Of a stretch of DNA of 64,000 nucleotides, positions 29,301-37,339 are shown one piece after another (positions within the stretch are counted from its first letter, which is position 1; each line of letters begins with the position of its first letter). A program made the position numbers and the translations under genes. Source of the stretch: Bin80 sp965208025 (GTDB lineage: Bacteria; Bacteroidota; Rhodothermia; Rhodothermales; Bin80); the NCBI GenBank assembly GCA_965208025.1, contig OZ242302.1, positions 3,596,001 to 3,660,000 on the forward strand, read 5' to 3'. Below the pieces are notes generated by a model. The model worked only from the letters and a program-made list of their open reading frames with translations, searched no databases and was not told the DNA's origin.

Positions 29301-29664
29301 TCACATCCGCCATACTGACACCTGTAGACCAGGAATTCGCTTCAGAGATGATCCCGGCTTCAAGGGTAATATCTTTAAACTTGAAATTACCTTGATTCAA
29401 ATATAGTTGATCAGAAACCTGATTCCCAGAGAAAAACAGATCAGGAAGACGGTCATTATTGATGTCTCCGATCGCCACTCCCCCACCGTCATAGAAATAT
29501 AAGTAATCAATAATATTGAAATCGGCCTCGTGTACCAATGTATTGTTGAATGATACTCCAGTTTGCGTTTCGGTCAAGAGTGTGAACAGTCTGGAGTCGG
29601 ATCCCGATTCGCTTCTACACCCGATGATCAAGATGTACAGAAGCAGAACAGTACTAATGCGCAT
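26383..29664 (-). CDS. CRTAC1-type FG-GAP/ASPIC lipoprotein (1093 aa)
   Basis: Lipoprotein signal (LLLYILIIGCRS) followed by two seven-bladed FG-GAP/VCBS propellers with many calcium-binding loops of the type DINNDRLPDLF, DVSGDGWMDIY, DFDLDGDLDLYLLN. Between the propellers is an ASPIC/UnbV domain (ISIELHGTKKNTSAIGAKVW, then RGFQSSVSHVLNFGIGDA, VLVIWPSGL). It belongs to the giant CRTAC1 family common next to SusC/SusD pairs in marine Bacteroidota; the biochemical role is unknown, and binding of a surface ligand is likely. Its start overlaps the end of the upstream paralogue by 11 bp. It is one of three paralogues in a row on the minus strand. Confidence 0.9.
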   Translation of the reverse strand: MRISTVLLLYILIIGCRSESGSDSRLFTLLTETQTGVSFNNTLVHEADFNIIDYLYFYDGGGVAIGDINNDRLPDLFFSGNQVSDQLYLNQGNFKFKDITLEAGIISEANSWSTGVSMADVSGDGWMDIYVCRVSHLSKTGHNQLYINQQDGTFIEESRRYGLDFEGLSTHTAWLDFDLDGDLDLYLLNHAIHSRESYVPSWRRVIDAPRVGDKFYRQEDGYFQSITSEAGIYSSALGYGLGIVASDLNLDGWPDLYVGNDFHEDDYLYLNSGLGTFIESLWKTTGQTSRSTMGVDIADLNNDGLPDIVALDMLPPDLATQRTAGNANADARMRILADFGYGPQVSRNTLQLHRGMTLEGTPFFSEIASFAGIEATDWSWAPLLADFDGDGWKDLYVTNGIPGRPNDLDFIEYVATPDIQRMLLEGSAEQEAEVAQKMPPAIVSNYAFKGGDHLQFHDVSSDWGLANRVIGNGAAYGDLDLDGDLDIVVNALNHPALIYRNESTNHFISIELHGTKKNTSAIGAKVWVWARNLSQMQEQFPSRGFQSSVSHVLNFGIGDALIADSVLVIWPSGLHSKVRPVTAGTHLTLLESDAHMAPSDSLMIPTPQVIPLDNHGISFKHTEDEVWDFEIQPLLPYGRSTRGVALAVSDINNDGLEDIYFGGGRGQAGALYLQLPNGRFQNISFPDIHQASEDTDAVFFDADGDGDQDLYIVSGGWTGPAELHQDRLYMNLGSRTFQSESNRIPIIHTNGTAVAASDFDLDGDIDLFVGSDTYAESYGEPGISSLLMNDGTGYFTDITHQVSPTLQHIGHVTDAVWADIVGSPLPDLALVGEWMPITVFENYGTSLVDQTDSLGLSQSTGLWQSLIVEDLNADGFVDLVAGNLGKNTVLHPPIALFANDFDQDGRIDPVLALWQEDQWMPWASRDALLQQIPKLSARIPTYRAYRDLSVADIFGENLQPDLTIQTLSSHVYWNDERTNFIADELPDEAQWSPIMSMHSTQFGSESNLLIVGNLSATSDAFGALSAGWGEIIRYADSKSSEVIPYSGFHVPDNARRIEVIHGHSTKIIVVRSNATPLIFQLVPPIYPEIELHN

Positions 29665-32600
29665 AGGCGAAGATTCTCAGGGTATCATTGTTTCGGGCAA
29701 CCAGAATTAGTGTGCGACCATTGGACTCAACAGTCAGAATTTTACGGACCTGACCCTCAACAAAAAATCCTGACTCGGCCCATGTTAGCTCTTCCTGTGT
29801 GTCAGCAATCCAGGCATCCCCGTAGCTGGCATCGTACCTGCCAGCTTCAGGCTTCACCTCGTGGAGATTTCCACCAGTCAGAATGAGTTGTCCACGGCTC
29901 GTATGAAGATTTGCCAGACCATAGACGGGTGAGAACTGCATTTTTTCAGGTGCGGGGAATAATGTAAAATTCCCGGATCCGTCATTGATCCCAATCATGC
30001 TACGCAACTCATTTACCCTTAAATGAGTTGCTCGGGCTAATTCACTCTCAGAAAATATATCTTGAATCGTAGCCTCAGCATACGAAGCATAAGTCGGGAA
30101 CGTACGGACTAGATGGGGAATCTGGCGGACCAGATCATGTCGCAGATGCCAAGGAAACAGGAGTCCATCTATCGTTCGGGCGAAAATCTGCTCCACGCTC
30201 CCATTACGATCAAAATCCCCAATCCACATATCTACGGGTGGTTTGAATCTTGAATTCAGGCCATGATTGCCAGCAATAAAGTCTAGGTCTCCATCCTCAT
30301 CCAGATCTAATGCAAGGATTGATTGCCACCAACCTGCAGTATTTTCAAAGCCGGCTGAAGCTGAGTGGAAGCTGCCATGATCATTTTTCAGGTAGGTGAG
30401 TGGCATCCATTCTCCAGTGAGTAGCAGATCGGGTTGTTGATCTCCGTCAAAATCTGCACAGGCGGCATCGGTAATCAGTCCGATGGATTCCAAATTAGGT
30501 GCGAAGCGAGAGGTCGCGTCGGTGAACGTTCCCGCACCATCGTTTAGAAGCAGTTGACTACTTCCAGGAATGCCATAGGCAAACGGTATCAGGCGATTTC
30601 CGAGAAAGATGTCCAGATCTCCATCCAGATCAAAATCTAGTGGGCAGGCCGTGGAAGTAGGGGTGAACCCGCTGGGACTTAATCCTATGAGGGACGGTCC
30701 ATGATCAAGTCTTCCAGCCCCATCGTTGATGTATAGTCGGTCTAACAAAGCGGAACTGCTACTTGGAAACTCGCTACTGCCACTCGCCACGAATAAATCA
30801 AGATCACCATCATTGTCAATATCCAACCATGCGCAGTCCGTGTCCTCAGAGATCGCATTTACCTCTAATACACTTTGTCTTACTTGTGTGAAACTACCCT
30901 CCACCGTCTGAACGAATACTGCACCCGATTGATTACGCGCGCCTCCAAGATACAGGTCCACTCTTCCATCTCCATTTGAGTCTCCTGTACACATCGCGGG
31001 TCCTTCGGTTGACCTCATATGAAAGAGAAGTGGCTGCTGATCAAAATCGCTAAAGTCATTCTCTTGATGTCTCCATCCTAGTCCAATAGACTCAGCATCA
31101 ATGGAAACGAGTAGGGGATCTGGTTCGGATACTCGGGTCGGAAGAGAGAGCGATTTCTCGGAGGGCTGTCGGATAATGAGACGCTGATTCGTCGTGACAG
31201 AGTTTTGTAGGGTCGTACTTCCATCAGTCCAACGGATCACCAGAGAATCCAGGATGGTAACCCCAGATCCGAGTCCCAGGTGCAAAACTGGATCCACACT
31301 GCTCTGGAAACCCCTAACAGGTTGCTGTTCAATATACCATAGGGTAGAATCATACCATGCGCTGATCTGAGTCCCAACCCCCTGGGTATTTGGAGATAAC
31401 CCAATCAGTTCAATCTGCAGCCATCGGCGTTTCGGGAATTGATCGGTCGTGCGGTTCCGAAACAGCAGAGGTGGTCCACCAAGATTATTGATCAGAAAGT
31501 CAAGGTCTCCATCCAAATCCAAGTCTCCGTATGCGCTCCCATTGGAAAAACCAGATGCGGCGAGTCCCCAGCGTTCTGTTACATCTTCATAGGAGCGGTT
31601 ACCTGTTCCTGCGAACATGTGGTTGGGGATCGGTTGGGTAGGGATCATTTCGATCAGGGTTTTCCAGTCGACATAATTCTCGTCGGTAAGCAGATCTCGG
31701 GTCTCTTCTTCCTGAACAGCTTCCAAATAGTCAGCATTCGTCAAATCACGATAGATCCCATTGGCTACGAAGATATCTCGGACTCCATCATGATCATAAT
31801 CTGCGATGAGTGCTCCCCAACTCCAATCGCTGGCATCCACATGAAACATGCGTCCAGCCTCGGAGAAACGAACGGTAGAGTTCAAGTCATTTCCCCGACT
31901 AATCTGCAGAGTATTACGGGTGAACTGATGGTAGTAGTCATCTTGTACATAGGCCTTGTAGCGAGTCCAGCTATCAAATGCGGATACAGTCTTTAGCCGA
32001 ACATCCGTTGCGGGAAGCATATCTGTCACAAAAATGTCCAGATATCCATCTCCATTGAGGTCTGCCATATCGGCGCCCATAGCTGCAGCACTTACACTGT
32101 TGATACTGTTGCGGAGGGACTCCGAAAAGGTGCCATCCTGATTGTTGATATACAAGTAGTCGTGCTCAAAAAAATCATTTGATATATACAGATCGGGCCA
32201 TCCATCCCGATTTACATCCCCTACGGAAGCTCCGAGGCCAAAGCCAATCTCACTATGGTAGAGTCCAGAATTTTCGGTGACATCCGTGAAATAATTTTCG
32301 GGGGCTTCATTACGATATAATCGATCTCCTCCATCGAAATGGGGCACATGTCGAGTATTGACCGCAAGGTTAAAGTCTTGGATACTTCGGAATGAGTTGT
32401 TCACTAGGTATAGGTCCACATCACCGTCAAGGTCATAGTCGAGAAAGGCGGCATGGGTTGAGAGTCCTTGATCGTCCAAACCATAGGTACGGCCACGCTC
32501 CTCAAATTTCGCATTGCCCTGATTGATGTATAATTCATTCCGTCGATCATCTCCATCTACGATTCCAGAGTTACACACATAGATATCCAAGAGTCCATCC

Positions 32601-32965
32601 CCATTGATATCAGCCATACTGACGCCCGTACTCCATGCTCTCCGTCCCACAATCCCAGCCTCTTCAGACACATCATTAAATTGAAAATTTCCCTGATTGA
32701 GATAGAGGCGGTTAGCTGCCTGGTTACCAGTGAGAAACAAATCGGGCAGGCCATCGCGGTTTACATCTCCAATTGCAGCACCACCTCCGTTGTAGAAGTT
32801 TCGGTACCGATACACATTGAACTCATCTTGATATTGGAGTGTGTTTTCAAATTGAATCCCTGCTTCTTTGGCATCAATCAGTTCAAAAAGTGGCTTTGGT
32901 TCCGTCGTACATGCTCCAAGGAGAATAGCCAATAGAAAGTAGGTTGATTTATTCATGCGATTCAT
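29654..32965 (-). CDS. CRTAC1-type FG-GAP/ASPIC lipoprotein (1103 aa)
   Basis: A paralogue of the protein downstream with the same build: lipoprotein signal (FLLAILLGACTT), first propeller (FYNGGGAAIGDVNRDGLPDL, YDLDGDVDLYLVNN), ASPIC/UnbV domain (RWLQIELIGLSPNTQGVGTQ, RGFQSSVDPVLHLGLG, VIRWTDGS), second propeller (DSNGDGRVDLYLGGA, DFDLDGDLDIFLGNR). Two ATG codons at 32965 and 32956 are both possible; the first overlaps the upstream lipoprotein gene by 17 bp. Overlaps at both ends indicate one transcript with the neighbours. Sequence similarity to the 1093-residue neighbour is evident but far from identity, so the duplication is old. Role inferred as surface binding; no enzyme motif seen. Confidence 0.9.
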   Translation of the reverse strand: MNRMNKSTYFLLAILLGACTTEPKPLFELIDAKEAGIQFENTLQYQDEFNVYRYRNFYNGGGAAIGDVNRDGLPDLFLTGNQAANRLYLNQGNFQFNDVSEEAGIVGRRAWSTGVSMADINGDGLLDIYVCNSGIVDGDDRRNELYINQGNAKFEERGRTYGLDDQGLSTHAAFLDYDLDGDVDLYLVNNSFRSIQDFNLAVNTRHVPHFDGGDRLYRNEAPENYFTDVTENSGLYHSEIGFGLGASVGDVNRDGWPDLYISNDFFEHDYLYINNQDGTFSESLRNSINSVSAAAMGADMADLNGDGYLDIFVTDMLPATDVRLKTVSAFDSWTRYKAYVQDDYYHQFTRNTLQISRGNDLNSTVRFSEAGRMFHVDASDWSWGALIADYDHDGVRDIFVANGIYRDLTNADYLEAVQEEETRDLLTDENYVDWKTLIEMIPTQPIPNHMFAGTGNRSYEDVTERWGLAASGFSNGSAYGDLDLDGDLDFLINNLGGPPLLFRNRTTDQFPKRRWLQIELIGLSPNTQGVGTQISAWYDSTLWYIEQQPVRGFQSSVDPVLHLGLGSGVTILDSLVIRWTDGSTTLQNSVTTNQRLIIRQPSEKSLSLPTRVSEPDPLLVSIDAESIGLGWRHQENDFSDFDQQPLLFHMRSTEGPAMCTGDSNGDGRVDLYLGGARNQSGAVFVQTVEGSFTQVRQSVLEVNAISEDTDCAWLDIDNDGDLDLFVASGSSEFPSSSSALLDRLYINDGAGRLDHGPSLIGLSPSGFTPTSTACPLDFDLDGDLDIFLGNRLIPFAYGIPGSSQLLLNDGAGTFTDATSRFAPNLESIGLITDAACADFDGDQQPDLLLTGEWMPLTYLKNDHGSFHSASAGFENTAGWWQSILALDLDEDGDLDFIAGNHGLNSRFKPPVDMWIGDFDRNGSVEQIFARTIDGLLFPWHLRHDLVRQIPHLVRTFPTYASYAEATIQDIFSESELARATHLRVNELRSMIGINDGSGNFTLFPAPEKMQFSPVYGLANLHTSRGQLILTGGNLHEVKPEAGRYDASYGDAWIADTQEELTWAESGFFVEGQVRKILTVESNGRTLILVARNNDTLRIFAYAH

Positions 32966-33530
32966 GAAGTAAAGCGTTCAGGTCTGAGATATATACGAGG
33001 ACCTCACGATCAGTATGGCGCTGGATCGTGATCTGGCGGTTCGCATCAATCTTGACATACTCGTTGCTGGTTCCGATTAACGGGATGGATACTTGTTGCG
33101 TCAAGAATCCTTCACCGTACCATGATTCCATGAGATCTCGGACATCATGGATCAGGCTATCAGACCAGAGGTGTCGGTTCCATGGTGCCCATCCATCGTA
33201 GGAATAGAGAACGCGCATTCGGCTCACCCGATCATGATTAAAATCGGGATAAAAGAGCATTGTCGCCTGGTGGTCAAGTTGATCGGGGAGCTTGTACTGG
33301 ATGTTACGATTATTTGGACCGTGTACCACCATTCCGCGTGCATTCAGAGCCCAACTGGAGTCATAGAATGCCTGACGAGACATCCCGAGTTCATAATTAA
33401 AGAAAATAGGTTGTATCGTGTCGGTTCGGGCCATTTCGCGGGCTCGCATGGATTCCAACTCGGAGGGTCTCTCACAGCTAATGATGGTAAACGCAAGAAT
33501 ACATAATGAACTATAAACTAATTTGCTCAT
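32949..33530 (-). CDS. Small hypothetical lipoprotein
   Basis: About 193 residues from the ATG at 33530 (frame opens at 33614 but without signal-peptide character). A lipoprotein signal is present (VYSSLCILAFTIISCE). The mature part is predicted alpha/beta with no family recognised; notable segments are YELGMSRQAFYDSSWALNAR, VSRMRVLYSYDGWAPWN and the C-terminal QITIQRHTDREVLVYISDLN. It lies inside the run of FG-GAP lipoproteins, overlapping the next gene, so it probably acts with them at the envelope. Function unknown. Confidence 0.65.
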   Translation of the reverse strand: MSKLVYSSLCILAFTIISCERPSELESMRAREMARTDTIQPIFFNYELGMSRQAFYDSSWALNARGMVVHGPNNRNIQYKLPDQLDHQATMLFYPDFNHDRVSRMRVLYSYDGWAPWNRHLWSDSLIHDVRDLMESWYGEGFLTQQVSIPLIGTSNEYVKIDANRQITIQRHTDREVLVYISDLNALLHESHE

Positions 33531-33766
33531 GACCTTAGAGCACGGGCAATCAGACAATGAATAGATGACATCAGTATGAATGAAAGGTATGCAATTATGG
33601 GCTTCAGCAATCAATTTTTCTCAAGATCAATCACAGCGATAACCAGATAAATTTAGCGTAGACAAATCCAATGGTAGACTGGTTGCTATGTAGATATGGA
33701 AGTTTTGTATTGGCAGAAGATTGGTATTTCTCAAGAGTGCTAGGGGGACAGGATAAAGGCCATAAG

Positions 33767-35596
33767 CTATTTGATTTCTGAAATAGACATGCGCGACCGT
33801 TCTTTCAAATCAGTATAAACTCTTTTCGGTCCATGCTGCCAAAAGACAACAATGGAGTCTATCGTCCCCGCTACACCAAAGTGTAATACAGGGTCTACAC
33901 TCGACTGAAATCCGCGCTGCAAGTACTGCTCGGCAAACCAGAGCTTGCCATCCGCCCACAAGTTCACCTGCGCACCGATTCCGAAGGTATTTGGCACTTG
34001 TCCGGTCAATTCAACCTGATACCAATTACGTTCTGGGAATAATTCCGTCGCACGATTCCGATAAACGAAAGCAGGCATATTTACATTGTTGACCACCAGG
34101 TCAAGATCGCCATCGTTATCCAAATCTCCATATGCAGCTCCATTTGAAAAACTCGTTGTTGCAAGCCCCCATTCCTTGCTCACATCATGGAATGAGAAGT
34201 CAGTATTTCCTGAGTACATATGGTTTGACAGGGGATGTGATGGAACTCCGTTAAGAAGCTTCAGGATCGGTTCATCCTGAGTCAGGAAGAGCGAACGAAT
34301 AGAATCACGATTTGACGCTCTTGCAATGAAATCCTGATCCAACAAGTCTCTGAAAATGCCATTTGGTACAAAAATATCCCGTTGCCCATCAAGATCAAAA
34401 TCAGCGATCAACCCTCCCCAACTCCAGTCTGTGGCATCTATACCTGCAATCCGTGATACTTCGCTGAATCGCAGAGCGCCATTTGGCAGGAGACCCTGAC
34501 TAAGTTGAAGAGCGTTCCGAGTAGCTTGGTAGTGGTATCCATCAACAAGAGATTTAATTTGGTCGCTCCAGTTTGGAAAGGCAATCTTTGACTGATATCG
34601 CCAAGGAAGGTGAGGTAGCATATCAGAGACAAAGATATCTGGCCATCCATCTCCATTGAAGTCAGCAATATCCCCACCCATTGAACTGAGACTCATGGAA
34701 CTGATCGCATCAGAGCCAACTTCAATAAAGGTTCCATTCTGGTTAAGATAGAGGTAATCATGTTCAAAGAAATCATTTGATACGTAGAGATCAGTCCATC
34801 CATCCTTATTCAAATCTCCTGTTGATACTCCAAGTCCGAACCCAATTTTACTACTGTATATTCCTGAAGCATTAGTAACATCAGAAAATAGCCCGCCATC
34901 ATTACGTAGCATCAGATTCCCACCTTCAGGATCGGGGATCTGGCGAAGATTCGGAGCAGGTGTTAAATCATCCAGCGATCGGACTGGATTACTTAGGATG
35001 TAAACATCAAGATCATGATCTCCATCATAGTCAAAAAAGGAAGCATGAATTGCCAGTGCCTGGATCGCAAGCCCATATTCATGGGACAGTTCCTTAAAGG
35101 TTTCGTTTTGTTGATTCACAAATAGTTCATTATGACGCTTTGATCCTCCCGGAGGGCCAGATTTGCTCAGATACAGATCTAGCCAGCCATCGCCATTGAT
35201 GTCAACCATACTGATACCTGTTGTCCATGAGCCTTCCGAGTAGAGTCCTGCTCGTTCCGTCGCATCTTCAAATTGAAAGTTACCGAGATTGAAATACAAC
35301 CGATTGGACACCTGATTACCAGTAAGAAAAATATCTGTTAATCCATCTTGGTTTAGATCACCAATCGCCACTCCGCCGCCATTGTAGAAATTACGGAAGA
35401 CATAGGTATTGAGAGTTTCCGCAGGGGTCAGATGGTTGGCGAAAGTTATCCCTGTATGCTCTTTGTCCATTAGTTCAAAGAGCTGTGTTTCTCTTGCGCA
35501 CGAAGACAGTATGAGGCCAAGCGATACTCCAAATACCAAATGAATGAGGATAATGGGTAAACAGTCCTTCTTGACATCATACGAAAGTGATCGCAT
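33767..35596 (-). CDS. CRTAC1-type FG-GAP/ASPIC lipoprotein, single-propeller form
   Basis: About 609 residues from the ATG at 35596, which gives a clean lipoprotein signal (VFGVSLGLILSSCARE); the frame opens at 35695. It contains one FG-GAP propeller (FYNGGGVAIGDLNQDGLTDI, DYDGDHDLDVYIL, DFDLDGQRDIFVPNGIF) and ends right after the ASPIC/UnbV domain (RGFQSSVDPVLHFGVAGTID). It therefore corresponds to the N-terminal half of the 1100-residue paralogues downstream and lacks the second propeller. The end is clean and no homologous remnant was seen downstream, so this looks like a genuine short form. It is the first gene of the run that leads to susCD. Confidence 0.85.
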   Translation of the reverse strand: MRSLSYDVKKDCLPIILIHLVFGVSLGLILSSCARETQLFELMDKEHTGITFANHLTPAETLNTYVFRNFYNGGGVAIGDLNQDGLTDIFLTGNQVSNRLYFNLGNFQFEDATERAGLYSEGSWTTGISMVDINGDGWLDLYLSKSGPPGGSKRHNELFVNQQNETFKELSHEYGLAIQALAIHASFFDYDGDHDLDVYILSNPVRSLDDLTPAPNLRQIPDPEGGNLMLRNDGGLFSDVTNASGIYSSKIGFGLGVSTGDLNKDGWTDLYVSNDFFEHDYLYLNQNGTFIEVGSDAISSMSLSSMGGDIADFNGDGWPDIFVSDMLPHLPWRYQSKIAFPNWSDQIKSLVDGYHYQATRNALQLSQGLLPNGALRFSEVSRIAGIDATDWSWGGLIADFDLDGQRDIFVPNGIFRDLLDQDFIARASNRDSIRSLFLTQDEPILKLLNGVPSHPLSNHMYSGNTDFSFHDVSKEWGLATTSFSNGAAYGDLDNDGDLDLVVNNVNMPAFVYRNRATELFPERNWYQVELTGQVPNTFGIGAQVNLWADGKLWFAEQYLQRGFQSSVDPVLHFGVAGTIDSIVVFWQHGPKRVYTDLKERSRMSISEIK

Positions 35597-36443
35597 ATTC
35601 AACTGGATCAGGCTTGGAATTCTGTGTAAAGAATGATGTAAATCCAGATAGACATACCGTCTCATCCCGAGAATGTGGGTGGGCTTTGACTCCAAGTTAG
35701 ATAAAGTATGGAGAGGAAATCATCGGTTACTGTATGGAGTCGTGAATTTTCTGACAAATATGGTTAGAATAGATAGTAACACACAAAATCCTTGGTCAGC
35801 GATTACTACCAAATGTTAGATCCAAATCCAGATTGGGAATCAGAAAGAATTCTGAATTCAAACATAAAATCGGTGAGTGAAAAGGAATTGAGGGCAAATG
35901 TATTGAACTACTCGTTTTCAGCATAGGCATGATACCAGAGCGGAAACTGCAAATTTATTTTCTCAATGACATATTTAAGATGCGACCTCGTTAGGTTATT
36001 GGGACATGATGTTTTAATGTACTGGTGCCCAATGTAAAGAATAATTGTCCTCCGCATCTGATCAAACTACTTAGTTAAGGTCTGCAAAAGCAGAGACCTA
36101 CTTTCAGGCGATTATGTGAATTTTTACTGCTGTGAGGATTTTATTCAATTCACTAAATCGTCTCCCATACCCTCACACCAATGAACGGATTTTGCGAAGT
36201 ATTAGATTGTGCACAAAGGAACTACAACCCGACAAATAGAATTTGGCAGAATTTATACATCCTATAAAGTGCAAATATTCGCTCTACTAATGGAGAAGCT
36301 GGGATAGAAACAAGCTTAGCTACCTTACGTTATAGTCATATCTGTGTGAATGGTTTAAATTCTCGTTCGTCATGTCTATAAGTATCTCTATTTTCATTGA
36401 CGACAAACTCTACGAGGTTGAGTAAAGTCTACCGACACTTTTG
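35597..36443. other. Long intergenic stretch
   Basis: About 850 bp without a convincing gene, upstream of the FG-GAP operon. A short frame at 36372-36425 (reads MSISISIFIDDKLYEVE) is in the same phase as the small coiled-coil gene that follows, separated from it by one TAA. Confidence 0.4.
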
Positions 36444-36653
36444 ATGAACATGATATCAACCAGTGTCTCAGATCGGATTGACACAATCACCGCAAAATTT
36501 GAATCCAAACTGGATATGGGTCTTGCGTCCCTTCATGCGGAGTTGCAAGGGCAAGACGCCAAGTTGGACGCTCAGAACTCAAAGTATACTTTGCTGCTTT
36601 GGTTTATTGGCGTGGGTGTTGGTCTGATTGTGGCATCCAATTTCGTGAGCTAG
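36444..36653 (+). CDS. Small coiled-coil protein with C-terminal membrane helix
   Basis: 69 residues. Residues 5-40 form an amphipathic, heptad-like segment (SDRIDTITAKFESKLDMGLA), followed by one hydrophobic helix (YTLLLWFIGVGVGLIVASNF) at the very C-terminus. This layout resembles small DUF1640-like or tail-anchored proteins, but no family can be named with confidence. ATGs at 36444 and 36450 are both possible. It is isolated in a gap between the FG-GAP operon and the IS element, on the opposite strand, and could be a remnant of a longer gene because the preceding 18 codons in the same phase are open and interrupted by a single TAA at 36423. Confidence 0.4.
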   Translation: MNMISTSVSDRIDTITAKFESKLDMGLASLHAELQGQDAKLDAQNSKYTLLLWFIGVGVGLIVASNFVS

Positions 36654-37224
36654 CCTTCCCGCTTAGTTCCGAAAGGTATAGGTGATCCATACAGGCTCAC
36701 TTAAACTTTGGTGTGTGATATCCGTCTAAATGTGACTACATATGAGTTATGCCGCACTCATTCAGGGCATTCGGTTCCATTTCTACTCGGTCGGGAAAAC
36801 TAGTGTATGAAAAGACATTCTGTCACATCTCCAATCAAGATCATCATAACAAAATATTCAGGTTGGAGCCCCCAGGTTCATGCCGGTACGTAATTTTCAG
36901 AGGCTAAAAAATCCAAGCCGTACCGAAAAGCCCCTTCGGTATCCCTTCAGGATGACTAAATTTCAATGATTCTAACCCAGTTTCATTCCTGACCGGGACC
37001 TTGAGAGACAGGTATTTTTACGGGCGAAAAAAGAATCTGCTGATCTCAAAAACTTCTTCAGTTTTGCATCAAAAAATGCGGAGACGATCTTCCTGATTCG
37101 GGGGAGAGTGCACCGGGTAAGGGGTGTTCAACGACAATTTTTTGATGGTCGCAGGGATCCAAAGTTTATCCACACAGATTGGCACTTTTCATTGATGCGG
37201 AGCAGCGAGTTGCGAAGCTTCCAT
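36654..37224. other. Intergenic stretch next to the IS element
   Basis: No gene seen. A perfect 7-bp stem (TACCGAA, loop AAGCCCC, TTCGGTA) lies at 36921-36941 and could be a terminator or a remnant end of another element. Confidence 0.35.
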
Positions 37225-37241
37225 GACTGAAGTTACCCCCT
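37225..37241. repeat. Left terminal inverted repeat of the IS1634-family element
   Basis: GACTGAAGTTACCCCCT, matching the complement of 39352-39368 exactly over 17 bases. It lies about 100 bp beyond the transposase stop. Confidence 0.8.
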
Positions 37242-37339
37242 TTTTCTCCTGCATTTGAGCGCATCATTTTTCATTTTTTGGACTTATTGAAGACAATATT
37301 TCTCCCTCACAGACGTGATATTGAGGGCGACTTCCTGAT

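Noticed and set aside
31439..31996. Plus-strand frame of 185 codons within a CRTAC1-type gene
   Set aside because: Antisense shadow of the calcium-loop repeats, which keep the opposite strand open.
33767..35596. Short CRTAC1 protein as a truncated pseudogene
   Set aside because: It ends cleanly after a complete ASPIC domain and no second-propeller remnant follows, so a genuine short form is more likely.
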